From Chamaesiphon sp. GL140_3_metabinner_50 (GTDB taxonomy: Bacteria; Cyanobacteriota; Cyanobacteriia; Cyanobacteriales; Chamaesiphonaceae), in the NCBI RefSeq assembly GCF_025361915.1, contig NZ_JANYJC010000083.1, positions 1-47,202 on the forward strand: a stretch of 47,202 nucleotides of DNA, in the 5' to 3' direction. The notes beneath the pieces are model-generated. The model searched no databases and was not told the origin of the DNA. It saw nothing but the letters and a program-made list of their open reading frames with translations. How positions within the stretch are numbered: the first letter of the stretch is position 1; each line of letters begins with the position of its first letter. Position numbers and translations under genes: made by a program. Below are positions 19,475-29,165 of this stretch, one piece after another.

Positions 19475-19600
19475 TTAATGTTCTAGATATGAGATCAGCC
19501 ACCAAGTACCGCTAGTAAAGCTCAATAACAAACAGGCAGACAGCAGGTAAGCACTAGAGATAACGCGGACTATCTCAACGGCGGAGACAGGATCGAACAT
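19475..19600 (-). CDS. Putative 41-aa single-TM microprotein MFDPVSAVEIVRVISSAYLLSACLLLSFTSGTWWLISYLEH
   Basis: Read manually on the minus strand between crtW and rpsF; not in the ORF track; strongly hydrophobic centre. Confidence 0.5.
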   Translation of the reverse strand: MFDPVSAVEIVRVISSAYLLSACLLLSFTSGTWWLISYLEH

Positions 19601-19813
19601 AGTTCATGCAGCTCAAGGCTGTCGAAGTTGGTTATGAATTACTTGATATATGTAATTCTGCTATTTACTACTCAGGTTCGGCAGTGTTTTCCAGCACTTT
19701 TATCCAATATTTTTTGTGCTAGCACCACCACGATCGATTAGTTCAAATCTATTGTACCCCGTTTATTAAAAAATAGTGAAGGAGACGGGTAGTTCGGCTT
19801 CGCTCACTAGCCG

Positions 19814-19877
19814 ATGGGAGATGGGAGATGGTTGTGTTTCTTACTCCCTACTTCTTACTTCTTACTTCTTACTCCCT
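19814..19877. repeat. Heptameric STRR arrays flanking and entering the crtW 3' end
   Basis: gggagatgggagatgg ... ttactccctacttcttacttcttacttcttactccct. Confidence 0.9.
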
Positions 19878-20583
19878 CCCGCTCCAATTGCCACCAAGGA
19901 AGATGAGGCGACTCGTGATGTTCCTTGTGGTAGCCAAAATGATAGCAGCTAATTAACGACCACCAGCGCAATCGCGCGATCGTGTGGGCGCGATGTGGGT
20001 TGACATAACCATTTGGTGGTTCGCGGTGGGGTAAAAATGTCCCAAAATAAAAGAGCTGAAGCGAACTTAATATTGGGGGGATCGCCCAAAATAGTCCTAA
20101 GTTGACGATCGAGCAATTGCCGATGAGTAGGTAACCACCCAACATCGCGGCTAAATTTATCGCTTGTCGCCAACTGAGATGTTCGCAAACAAAGTGTCCA
20201 TACCAGCTCCAGAACTGGGATGCAGCGCCATCATGAAAATCGGGATCGCGATCGCTAGCTGGATATTGATGGTGCAGGTGATGTTTGCTTGCCAGTAATG
20301 AATAGTCAAATCCAGCATATAGCCACAAACACAATTGCCCGATCGCCCGATTTACAAGTGGTGATGAATGGAGACTCCCATGCATGGCATCATGAGCGGT
20401 AATAAATAATCCTGTATATAGCCAAGTTTGACACCCAACCAGGCAAATTGTCCAAATTGGGTGTAAAGTTCCAATCTGAATTTGTAAGCAGTTCCACAGA
20501 CCGATCGTCCACATTCCGATAATTGCTATGGCTACCTGTAACGGCAAGCCGATCGTAAATTCTCGGAATCTGGATCTCATCAA
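19855..20583 (-). CDS. crtW: Beta-carotene ketolase (CrtW-type)
   Basis: TAHDAMHGSL, HHLHHQYPASDRDPDFHDG, FGTFLPHREP, YHFGYHKEHHESPHLPWWQL. Confidence 0.92.
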   Translation of the reverse strand: MMRSRFREFTIGLPLQVAIAIIGMWTIGLWNCLQIQIGTLHPIWTICLVGCQTWLYTGLFITAHDAMHGSLHSSPLVNRAIGQLCLWLYAGFDYSLLASKHHLHHQYPASDRDPDFHDGAASQFWSWYGHFVCEHLSWRQAINLAAMLGGYLLIGNCSIVNLGLFWAIPPILSSLQLFYFGTFLPHREPPNGYVNPHRAHTIARLRWWSLISCYHFGYHKEHHESPHLPWWQLEREGVRSKK

Positions 20584-20897
20584 ATTAGGGCTGAGGGACT
20601 AAAAATTACTTTACTTTAATAAATTGCGCCAGTGCTACTATATCTTGTTGGCGTAGCGTCTCCGCAGGGAGAAGGGTAGCCTGTCCCCTGGACAATCGGT
20701 TATCGATCGGATACTTTTAGTAATAAATCTGACTTATTCAATACAAAAAACTATAAATATTCTTATAACTCAAGCAATCTTCACTCACAGCAGTTGCTTT
20801 TTAGGCAACAATTGTTTTAATATCCTAACAAGACAGTAAAGTTTTGTAAACGGAATCTGAGAACTAACTGTTTATTACCTAAGGGGTCGTAATACTT

Positions 20898-21860
20898 ATG
20901 TCTATCACACTCAAGTCCGCTCAATCCATCTTTTCCAACACATTAGTTGCTGATGCAGTTCCGGCGGTTACCGCTGCATTCGACCAGCTCAGTGTTGAAG
21001 ATCAGTTAGCTTTACTTTGGTATGCTTACACTGAAATGGGAATTACCATTACGCCTGCGGCGACAGGTTCGGCAAGTATGGCACTAGCACAACCACTGCT
21101 CGACCAAATTAAAGCCATGCAGCCTGTGGATCAGACTCAAGTAATGACCGACCTTGCCATGCACACCGATACGCCAATCTGCCGGACTTTTACGGCATTT
21201 CGGATGAATACCAAACTTGGCTTCTGGTATGAATTGGGACAAATGATGAAACAGGGTTTGGTGGCACCGATTCCGGCTGGTTATGTTGCGTCTCCAGAAG
21301 CAACAGCTTTACTCGAAACCATCAAACAACTCGATGCTGGTCAACAAATTACGGTGTTGCGGAATACTGTAGTTAACATGGGTTTCGACCCCGCACGCGG
21401 TCAAGACTATGACAAACGCGAAGCACCTTTAGTTACGCCTCGTGCCTTTGCAGATCGTTCGCGCGCTGCGATCGAAGGTGTAGACAACTATACTGTGTTG
21501 AGCTACATCGATAACATGAACGCCTTTGACTTCCAGGCGGCATCTAATCTATTTGTCCAAGAAGGCGCGCTCCAACCTCCATTCCAAGCTCCCGTTGTCG
21601 GCCCTGCGGCGATTCTTACCTACATGCGGGAAGAGTGCGTGGGTTTAAAAATGTTACCAGAACGCGGTGTCGTCGAATCGATCGATGATGGCTACACTCA
21701 AGTTAAAGTTACTGGTAAAGTTCAAACTCCTTGGTTTGGTGCCAGTGTTGGTATGAACATCGCTTGGCGGTTCTTGCTCGATCCTCAAGGTAAAATCTTC
21801 TTTGTTGCGATCGATCTGTTAGCTTCTCCTAAGGAGTTACTCAACTTACGTCGCGTTTAA
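20898..21860 (+). CDS. Orange carotenoid protein
   Basis: OCP N-domain (LLWYAYTEMGITITPAA, FRMNTKLGFWYELGQMM) and NTF2-like C-domain (GKVQTPWFGASVGMNIAWRFLLDPQGKIFFVAIDLLASPKELL). Confidence 0.97.
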   Translation: MSITLKSAQSIFSNTLVADAVPAVTAAFDQLSVEDQLALLWYAYTEMGITITPAATGSASMALAQPLLDQIKAMQPVDQTQVMTDLAMHTDTPICRTFTAFRMNTKLGFWYELGQMMKQGLVAPIPAGYVASPEATALLETIKQLDAGQQITVLRNTVVNMGFDPARGQDYDKREAPLVTPRAFADRSRAAIEGVDNYTVLSYIDNMNAFDFQAASNLFVQEGALQPPFQAPVVGPAAILTYMREECVGLKMLPERGVVESIDDGYTQVKVTGKVQTPWFGASVGMNIAWRFLLDPQGKIFFVAIDLLASPKELLNLRRV

Positions 21861-21893
21861 GATTAGACAGCAGTCGCTATATTAGTTAGCACA

Positions 21894-21925
21894 CAAACCC
21901 GACTTTTTTTAAAAAGTCGGGTTTG
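21894..21925 (+). terminator. AAACCCGACTTTTT hairpin downstream of ocp
   Basis: CAAACCCGACTTTTT..AAAAAGTCGGGTTTG. Confidence 0.75.
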
Positions 21926-21933
21926 GAACAGCA

Positions 21934-22833
21934 CTAGTTCGCTCCTCTCAATTTCGCTAATACAAATCGATCGAGTCCAGCGAGATCGTCGATAATTTCA
22001 ATATCTACATAACTGCCTTGTTTGGTTAACAAATCTGCGACGCTCGTACCTTGTCCAGCCATCATTTCAATTAACCAAATGCCACCCGCCTGAAGATAAT
22101 TCGGTGCGGTATCGACCAGTAATCGAATCGCATCTAAGCCGTCTGTACCGCCATCTAACGCTAGATGCGGCTCATGCTCTACAACTTCCGGTTGCAAGTA
22201 CAACACCTCTTGAGAAGGAATATAGGGGGGATTCGAGAGCATTCCGGCGACTTTACCCTGAAGATGTCCGAGCGACGACCACCAATTGCCGCGACTAAAC
22301 TGAATTCGCTCGGCAACACCTAATCGATTAGCATTAATTTGGGCGATCTCTAGAGCTTCAACACTACAGTCTACTGCGTAAATTTCCGCCGCTGGGAAAG
22401 TTTTTGCCAACCCGATTGCAATTGCACCGCTACCCGTACCCAGATCTACCCAAATGCCCTGCTGTTGAATGTTATTACTAGCAGCTAACACGATATCGAT
22501 CGTCAATTCGGTTTCGGGGCGGGGAATTAGTACCGCAGGTGAAACAACTAGTTCAAAATCTCGCCAAAATGTCTTCCCGACTAGATATTGAACTGGCTTG
22601 CGTCGCTCGACTCGATCGAGCCACAATGCTGAGAGTCGATCGAGCGATATGGCCATTTCGATCGATTTATCATCTGCGATCGATTCTAGTCGCAATGTGA
22701 GTCGATCGAGATCGGCAACCGATCTCAGCAGCCAATCGATTTCGCGCTCTTCAACATGATGAACTTTGGCGGCATTTTGCGCCCATCTGCGCCACGCCCA
22801 CAATTCTTTTCCGGTAATTAGCTGCGATCTCAC
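21934..22833 (-). CDS. prmC: Peptide chain release factor N(5)-glutamine methyltransferase (GTG start)
   Basis: VDLGTGSGAIAIGLA, MLSNPPYIPSQEV (NPPY). Confidence 0.96.
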   Translation of the reverse strand: MRSQLITGKELWAWRRWAQNAAKVHHVEEREIDWLLRSVADLDRLTLRLESIADDKSIEMAISLDRLSALWLDRVERRKPVQYLVGKTFWRDFELVVSPAVLIPRPETELTIDIVLAASNNIQQQGIWVDLGTGSGAIAIGLAKTFPAAEIYAVDCSVEALEIAQINANRLGVAERIQFSRGNWWSSLGHLQGKVAGMLSNPPYIPSQEVLYLQPEVVEHEPHLALDGGTDGLDAIRLLVDTAPNYLQAGGIWLIEMMAGQGTSVADLLTKQGSYVDIEIIDDLAGLDRFVLAKLRGAN

Positions 22834-23598
22834 CTATTTTTTGGGTGTGGTGGTTGTCGATGTTGGATTTGGTTTGGGTTGAGCTGCTTGAATTTTGCGG
22901 ACGCTATTGACGCTCTCTGGAGATGGAACTAGTACTAATTGCTTTTGCTCTGCGTAATTTTTACCCTGAAAATCGGCAACTACTACGTGCAGATAATTAA
23001 CTTTAATTTGGGCTTTGGCAACTAATTTTGCATCTTTCTTTTTAACGCGATCTAACCATTGTTGTGCTTGTTCTCTGCTAAAAAATAGCGGGGTCAAATT
23101 ATTTTCTTGAACTGTGACATACTTGCCCTGCTGTTCGATCGCTACCATGAATAATGGTACTGGGTAAAGAGCGTTAGCTTGATAAGGCTTTTTGAGGAGT
23201 TGAGCATTTTTGAGCTGTTGCTCAGTGGGGAAAAACACAAAGCTGACGTTCTGAGATTTTTTTTGGGCATCTACTTGTAATTTGTAGATCTCGCTCAACG
23301 GCACTACTGTAACTTGTGCGACTTTACTTTGTTTGGGTTGTTCTTTCTTGAGCTTTGTTAAAAAATTGACGGCATCTTTAATCTCCATAAATACTGGTGT
23401 AATTACGCGAGTCTTGCCAGCCGCCGTCACATTTTGCTGAAGAAAATTCCCGGTGTTATTGGTGATGGCAAATACGGGGACTTTTTGCAGTTTGTCCACG
23501 ATTTGGGCTTGGGGTAGAGCCTGCGCTGGTGGCGCAATTGTTACTAGCGGTACCATCGCGACGGAGATGGCAATCGAGAGCATCAAAGATTTAAACAT
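22834..23598 (-). CDS. Tic22 family protein (start re-assigned to MFKSLMLSIAISV)
   Basis: KLQKVPVFAITNNTGNFLQQ...PLFFSREQAQQWLDRVK duplicated Tic22 pattern; signal peptide at the internal start. Confidence 0.82.
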   Translation of the reverse strand: MFKSLMLSIAISVAMVPLVTIAPPAQALPQAQIVDKLQKVPVFAITNNTGNFLQQNVTAAGKTRVITPVFMEIKDAVNFLTKLKKEQPKQSKVAQVTVVPLSEIYKLQVDAQKKSQNVSFVFFPTEQQLKNAQLLKKPYQANALYPVPLFMVAIEQQGKYVTVQENNLTPLFFSREQAQQWLDRVKKKDAKLVAKAQIKVNYLHVVVADFQGKNYAEQKQLVLVPSPESVNSVRKIQAAQPKPNPTSTTTTPKK

Positions 23599-23793
23599 GG
23601 GGTAGTAAGCTAGCGTGCGGCTAAATTGAATAGTAAAGTAGAAAGGAACAGAATGAGAATTAAGACGAACGATCGATCGATAATAACTATCGACTGTCAT
23701 ATTTCTGAATTGTTTCCACTCGATCTGACCTAAACACAATAGAGACCGATCTTAGCGATCTGCCTCTACTTGTATGTTTAGATTTGTGGTGTA

Positions 23794-23865
<72 letters not shown>

Positions 23866-23965
23866 TTAGGATAGTGTTTTTATCCACTTCACCTATAATA
23901 TCATCATCTATTGAAACTTGGCAAGTACCTTTTGAAAATTTATCGCCCGATAAGTTGACACACTC

Positions 23966-24289
23966 ATGAATTTGTTCGCTACGGTGGTTTTCTGTAATTG
24001 CGCGATCGCGATTGTCATTTTTGTCGTTACGCTGTGGACGATCCAATTCCGCAAGCAAATAGTCGCATTGACGAGTTGGTGCGATCGCCAAACGAGTGCG
24101 TGCGAACAGCTAAACGCGCTCGAATCTTCTCTAGGCGCGAACATTGCCGCCAGCAGTGAGAATATTCGCGCTGTGCGCCAGCTCTATCAGCAACAGTTAC
24201 GCATCCTCGATCTGATTGGTTCGATCGGATCGATAGTCAGCTTTGCCAGATATTTATCGAGATCTCGCCAGTCATCTCGGCGGTTTTAG
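23966..24289 (+). CDS. Hypothetical small membrane-anchored protein
   Basis: 107 aa, N-terminal TM followed by polar helical segment. Confidence 0.55.
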   Translation: MNLFATVVFCNCAIAIVIFVVTLWTIQFRKQIVALTSWCDRQTSACEQLNALESSLGANIAASSENIRAVRQLYQQQLRILDLIGSIGSIVSFARYLSRSRQSSRRF

Positions 24290-24324
24290 GTGTTAGGTGT
24301 TAGGTGTTGGGTGTTAGGTTTTAG
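24287..24324. repeat. Heptameric repeat (AGGTGTT)n
   Basis: aggtgttaggtgttaggtgttgggtgttaggtttta. Confidence 0.9.
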
Positions 24325-24401
24325 CGAAGATCTACCCACCCCATTGGGCGGGTGACCCGACCAGTAGCCCTATGGGCACCCCTCCAGGGAGTGGATTTTT
24401 A

Positions 24402-24444
24402 CTACTTCTTACTTCTTACTCCTTACTCCTTACTCCCATCTCCC
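24402..24444. repeat. Heptameric STRR array abutting the stop of the DUF2993 gene
   Basis: acttcttacttcttactccttactccttactcccatctcccta. Confidence 0.85.
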
Positions 24445-25169
24445 TACGGATTAACCTGAATACACCCCTGGCAAAGTAACATGCCTGTAACAAGTTGAAG
24501 CTGAGTAATATTGACATCTGTACCGAGATCGATTTGATAGCTATTGATGTTGCTACCGGGAAGATCGATCGAGCAATTAATCTGTAATGGATCGAGGATT
24601 AGTAGATGTCCATCGTGAATATCGATCCCCATCGAGATCTCGATCGGGACGGTGCGATCGTCAGCGGTGAGATTTCCTTGTAGAATTAAAGTAGATGGTG
24701 CAATGTGTAGATTTTGCCAATCGATGTGCCAATTAGCCTGTTGAGGATCGCTGGCGAGAATTTGACAGAGTAAATCTTTAATGGCTTGAGATAGCAGGGG
24801 TGCAGCCAGTGAAGCTTGTAAATCTCGTTCGCTAAACTTGACATCAGCGATGACTGAAATTGGCTCTAACAGCCGTAATGGCTGACCTTTGATGACTTGG
24901 GGTAAATTAATTTGAATATTTTGGGCGATCAGATCGATCGATCCTAATGATAAGCCTTGATAAACCGCCCCGACAGCGACCACCGTCACTTGGGGAATCG
25001 TGCCACCCAAAATTTGCCGACTTCCGCCTTGAATGTCTACTCTGAGGTCATCTACGTGCGATACTTGCGATCGCAACCAGACCCGACAAGCAGGGGATAG
25101 CACCGAACCCACAATTCCTCTGGTTTGATTTGTCAATTGAGCTACATTTTCCATGTAATATTGCTGCAA
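24444..25169 (-). CDS. DUF2993 (LmeA-like) family protein
   Basis: GGSRQILGGTIPQVTVVAVGAVYQGLSLGSIDLIAQNIQINLPQVIKGQPLRLLEPISV. Confidence 0.85.
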   Translation of the reverse strand: MQQYYMENVAQLTNQTRGIVGSVLSPACRVWLRSQVSHVDDLRVDIQGGSRQILGGTIPQVTVVAVGAVYQGLSLGSIDLIAQNIQINLPQVIKGQPLRLLEPISVIADVKFSERDLQASLAAPLLSQAIKDLLCQILASDPQQANWHIDWQNLHIAPSTLILQGNLTADDRTVPIEISMGIDIHDGHLLILDPLQINCSIDLPGSNINSYQIDLGTDVNITQLQLVTGMLLCQGCIQVNP

Positions 25170-25252
25170 AAGAGTTTACATGTAAATAGTCACTGGTTAC
25201 TAGTGAATACTAGAAGATAAGTTAACTGAATTAACGTCTCAACTCCCGACTC

Positions 25253-26038
25253 ATGAGCTACCGACTCCAGAAAATTTTATCTCAATGGGGAATTGCTTCT
25301 CGGCGGCGTGCTGAGGATCTGATTTTAGCCGGGAGAGTGCGGGTAAATGGAGCGGTAGCTAAGTTAGGACAAACAGCCGAACCGACTACCGATCGAATCG
25401 AAGTTGATGGTAAACTAATCGCAATGCAGAGCCGACCCAAGCTCGTATACCTACTGCTCAATAAGCCAGTCGGTGTAGTTTCTACCTGTTTCGATCCTCA
25501 AGGTCGTCCGACAGTATTAGAGCTATTACCACCGCAACTGGGCGATTGTGAAGGAATTCACCCAGTAGGTAGATTAGATATTGATTCCAGTGGCGCGTTG
25601 TTGCTCACCAACGATGGTGAACTGACATTTAGGTTAACTCACCCGCGACACAGTATCAGTAAGACTTATGCCGTTTGGGTGCAAGGTCGTCCCACCGCCG
25701 CAGCACTAGCTGATTGGCGCAACGGGATCGACTTAGAAGGGCAATTAACTTTGCCTGCGCGGGTTGAAGTTATTAAGCAACAGACCGATCGCACCCTACT
25801 CGAAATTGTGCTTACTGAGGGCAGAAATAGACAGATCAGACGAGTTGCAACTCAGCTCGGATATCCAGTCTTACATCTCCATCGTACCAGAATTGGTGAC
25901 ATTAGCATCGATGGCAGTTCCGAACGAGAGCGGCTGCGCTTACACTCATTAGCCAGCGGCTCTTACCGTCATTTGCAAATAGCCGAACTCAACAGCCTCC
26001 AAGGTAATGGGGATCGCAATACAATCGCCAAACCCTAA
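25253..26038 (+). CDS. Pseudouridine synthase (RsuA/RluB family)
   Basis: S4 domain RLQKILSQWGIASRRRAEDLI; HPVGRLDIDSSGALLLTNDGELTFRLTHP; EGRNRQIRRV. Confidence 0.96.
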   Translation: MSYRLQKILSQWGIASRRRAEDLILAGRVRVNGAVAKLGQTAEPTTDRIEVDGKLIAMQSRPKLVYLLLNKPVGVVSTCFDPQGRPTVLELLPPQLGDCEGIHPVGRLDIDSSGALLLTNDGELTFRLTHPRHSISKTYAVWVQGRPTAAALADWRNGIDLEGQLTLPARVEVIKQQTDRTLLEIVLTEGRNRQIRRVATQLGYPVLHLHRTRIGDISIDGSSERERLRLHSLASGSYRHLQIAELNSLQGNGDRNTIAKP

Positions 26039-26120
26039 ATAGGTAAAGCCGTAAATGTAAAAGATCCTCAAACCCTAACCCCGACTATTATCCCTTAACA
26101 CTACCCCACAATCAGCGATC

Positions 26121-26987
26121 GTGACTCTACTGGCACCGCTCAAGCATCTTACCGCTCTTCAATTATCCAAGCTGTCGATTTTTGCAGTTACTGTTTCTTC
26201 AATGGCACAGTTGGGCACAAAAACACCAATCGTCAGCGAACCACTGGCTGCGCTCCCCGATTTAGTACCCGCACCGCCGACTCCCAACGAGATCCTGGAG
26301 CAGATTGGGGCAAACTTGCGCCAAACTCGCCAACAGCAACAATTATCGATCGAAGATATTGCCGCACGGACGCAGATTCAACCCCGATTGGTACGCGCGA
26401 TCGAAGAAGGTCATATAGAAATGTTACCCGAACCTGTCTACGTTAAAGGCATGGTCAAACGCTATGGCAATAGTTTGGGCTTAGATGGCAGCTCAATTTC
26501 TCAGCAGGTGCTAACTTGGGAGCCAGAAGTAGCAACATTCGATCCGACTACCAAGCTTCAGACAACAACTTTCCACCCGCAGATCCGAATTAAGCCGGGA
26601 TATATTTATCTCGCTTATCTGTTGGCAATCTTGGGTTTGAGTGTGGCAACTTCTAATTTTCTCAGCAATGCACTCGCCCCAAAAGTTACCCCTCTAGCAA
26701 TACCCGCACCTAAAATCCAACCAGTCGCACAGCCTAAACAATTGCCAGATATTCCCGTGGGGATTACTGTCAAAAGTCCGGCTTGGGCACAAATTGGCAT
26801 CGATGGGACGACCAAATTCACAGGTAATCTTCAAGCGGGAATGCAATTGAAGTGGATGGCTAAAAAGCAAATTACCATTAATACCAATAATGCTGGTGGC
26901 TTAGTTATTTCGCATGACTCGCAACCGCCTAAACCGTTAGGTAAAAACGGTCAAAAGCAGAGCGTTACCATTAAAGTAGGTAAATGA
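26121..26987 (+). CDS. RodZ-like helix-turn-helix protein (DUF4115-type C-terminus)
   Basis: LRQTRQQQQLSIEDIAARTQIQPRLVRAIEEGHIEMLPEPVYVKGMVKRYGNSLGLD, TM, C-term beta domain. Confidence 0.88.
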   Translation: MTLLAPLKHLTALQLSKLSIFAVTVSSMAQLGTKTPIVSEPLAALPDLVPAPPTPNEILEQIGANLRQTRQQQQLSIEDIAARTQIQPRLVRAIEEGHIEMLPEPVYVKGMVKRYGNSLGLDGSSISQQVLTWEPEVATFDPTTKLQTTTFHPQIRIKPGYIYLAYLLAILGLSVATSNFLSNALAPKVTPLAIPAPKIQPVAQPKQLPDIPVGITVKSPAWAQIGIDGTTKFTGNLQAGMQLKWMAKKQITINTNNAGGLVISHDSQPPKPLGKNGQKQSVTIKVGK

Positions 26988-27046
26988 TACTCCCCACCGA
27001 TGAATCCTACAGTGTACCGACAAGTTATTTGAGCTGCTGCGTAGAT

Positions 27047-27130
27047 TTACCCCACCCCAGCCCTCCCCTTATAAAGGGGAGGGAGCCGGAGTTAGCTCCC
27101 CCCTTTATAAGGGGGGGTTGGGGGGGGTAA
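27047..27130. repeat. 84-bp MITE-like double-palindrome
   Basis: TTACCCC..CCCTCCCCTTATAAAGGGGAGGGAGC ... GCTCCCCCCTTTATAAGGGGGGG..GGGGTAA. Confidence 0.85.
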
Positions 27131-27214
27131 ACCAACCCAAAACGAAGTCCAGCCGACTTGTGTGTACACGGGAAGGGTCTTAGCTCGTTTTTCGATAACC
27201 GGATTGACTATGCT

Positions 27215-27247
27215 ACAAACCCGACTTCTTCAAGAAGTCGGGTTTGT
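27215..27247 (+). terminator. AAACCCGACTTCTT hairpin
   Basis: ACAAACCCGACTTCTT..AAGAAGTCGGGTTTGT. Confidence 0.7.
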
Positions 27248-27307
27248 GTTTTAATGAGAATAGCAATTGCTATAAAATAGACACCTAGACTTTCTGCCAA
27301 AATCGCT

Positions 27308-28645
27308 GTGATAACCCTGCAACCGTCCGATCGTCATCAAAGTCTTACCGTCACGATACCACCTGCGGGGGTATCGCTTCAGGGGACATTACAGATTCCG
27401 GGAGATAAATCGATTTCCCATCGCGCCTTGATGCTCGGAGCTTTAGCTGAAGGCGAGACTACGATTCAGGGATTATTACTCGGAGAAGATCCGCGCAGTA
27501 CTGCGGCTTGCTTTACCGCGATGGGGGCGCAGATTTCGGAATTAAATACCGAATTAGTGACAGTTACTGGGATTGGCTTGGGGCAAATTCAAGAACCTGT
27601 AGGGATTCTCGATGCGGGCAATTCGGGAACGACAATGCGGCTAATGTTGGGGATTTTAGCTTCCCATCCCGATCGCTTCTTTACTGTAACCGGAGATGAC
27701 TCATTGCGATCGCGTCCCATGTCGCGGGTAGTTAACCCCCTGGTAGAAATGGGGGCGCAAATTTGGGGGCGCAAGGGCAATTCACTCGCACCCCTAGCCG
27801 TGCGCGGGCAAGAATTACAGCCGATTCACTATCATTCGCCGATCGCCTCAGCGCAGGTGAAGTCAGCAATTTTACTCGCTGGATTGATGACTTACGGGCG
27901 CACCACGGTCACAGAACCCGCTTTATCGCGCGATCACTCCGAACGGATGTTGCGGGCGTTTGGGGCGCAGGTGGATGTCGATCCGGAGACTCATAGCGCG
28001 ACAGTTACGGGTTATCCCACCCTGAAAGGGCAACAGGTAATCGTCCCTGGTGATATTAGTTCCGCCGCCTTTTGGCTGGTAGCTGGAGCGATCGTGCCCG
28101 GTTCGGAGTTGTATATTGAAAATGTGGGGGTGAACTCTACCCGCACGGGCATTTTGGTCGCTTTAGAATTGATGGGTGCCGACATTACGCTGGAAAATCA
28201 GCGCGAAGTTGCAGGCGAACCCGTGGCAGATTTACGAGTCAAACATAGCAAATTAATCGCTTGTGAAATTGGTGGGGATTTAATTCCGAGGTTAATTGAT
28301 GAAATCCCGATTTTGGCAGTAGCAGCGGTATTTGCCCAAGGGACGACGATTATTCGCGATGCTGCCGAATTACGCGTTAAAGAAAGCGATCGACTCCAAG
28401 TAATGGCAGCAGCTTTAACTAAAATGGGTGCAAATATTACCGAATTACCCGATGGATTAGAAATCACCGGAGGCGGCTCACTAGTCGGAGCCGAACTCGA
28501 TAGTTATACCGATCATCGGATTGCGATGAGTCTGGCGATCGCCGCCATGATGGCCACCGGAACGACGACGATCGATCGAGCGGAAGCTGCATCGATTTCT
28601 TACCCAACTTTCTTTGATTCGTTACAGAGTATTGCTAAACTATAA
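27308..28645 (+). CDS. aroA: 3-phosphoshikimate 1-carboxyvinyltransferase (GTG start)
   Basis: [53 protein letters not shown]. Confidence 0.98.
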   Translation: MITLQPSDRHQSLTVTIPPAGVSLQGTLQIPGDKSISHRALMLGALAEGETTIQGLLLGEDPRSTAACFTAMGAQISELNTELVTVTGIGLGQIQEPVGILDAGNSGTTMRLMLGILASHPDRFFTVTGDDSLRSRPMSRVVNPLVEMGAQIWGRKGNSLAPLAVRGQELQPIHYHSPIASAQVKSAILLAGLMTYGRTTVTEPALSRDHSERMLRAFGAQVDVDPETHSATVTGYPTLKGQQVIVPGDISSAAFWLVAGAIVPGSELYIENVGVNSTRTGILVALELMGADITLENQREVAGEPVADLRVKHSKLIACEIGGDLIPRLIDEIPILAVAAVFAQGTTIIRDAAELRVKESDRLQVMAAALTKMGANITELPDGLEITGGGSLVGAELDSYTDHRIAMSLAIAAMMATGTTTIDRAEAASISYPTFFDSLQSIAKL

Positions 28646-29161
28646 CATGCCAAAAGCTTCGACAAAAGTATCGTAATCGGCATCGCTAAAACACACAAAA
28701 CTTACCCCAGAGATCGATAGTTCTCGCTCTAAAAACTCATGTACTGTCGCTAGTGCTACCTGAGCCGCTAGATCGATCGGGTAACCATATACCCCACAAC
28801 TAATCGCCGGGAAGGCGATCGTTTGAATTTGGTTTTGGGTGGCTAAAACTAGACTTTCTCGATAGCAACTAGCGAGTAATTCTGCTTCATTATTGTTACC
28901 ACCCTGCCAAATTGGGCCGACAGTATGAATTACATACCGAGCCGGAAGTCGATAGCCCTTGGTGATTTTTGCCAAACCTGTTTTACAACCATTAAGTTGC
29001 CGACACTCTGCTAATAATTCCGAGCCAGCCGCGCGATGAATTGCTCCATCGACACCACCACCGCCGAGCAGCGAACTATTAGCCGCATTGACGATCGCCT
29101 CTACATGCAGTTTAGTAATATCGCCCTGAATAATTCCCATCCGTTCTTGAGGAGTTGTCAT
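28640..29161 (-). CDS. Macro domain protein (O-acetyl-ADP-ribose deacetylase-like)
   Basis: [50 protein letters not shown]. Confidence 0.97.
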   Translation of the reverse strand: MTTPQERMGIIQGDITKLHVEAIVNAANSSLLGGGGVDGAIHRAAGSELLAECRQLNGCKTGLAKITKGYRLPARYVIHTVGPIWQGGNNNEAELLASCYRESLVLATQNQIQTIAFPAISCGVYGYPIDLAAQVALATVHEFLERELSISGVSFVCFSDADYDTFVEAFGML

Positions 29162-29165
29162 TGAT

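Noticed and set aside
24336-24395. G/C-rich segment (cccaccccattgggcgggtgacccgacc...gggcacccctccaggg) as a possible structured RNA
   Set aside because: Only short imperfect pairings found; more likely another interspersed repeat, cannot support an ncRNA call
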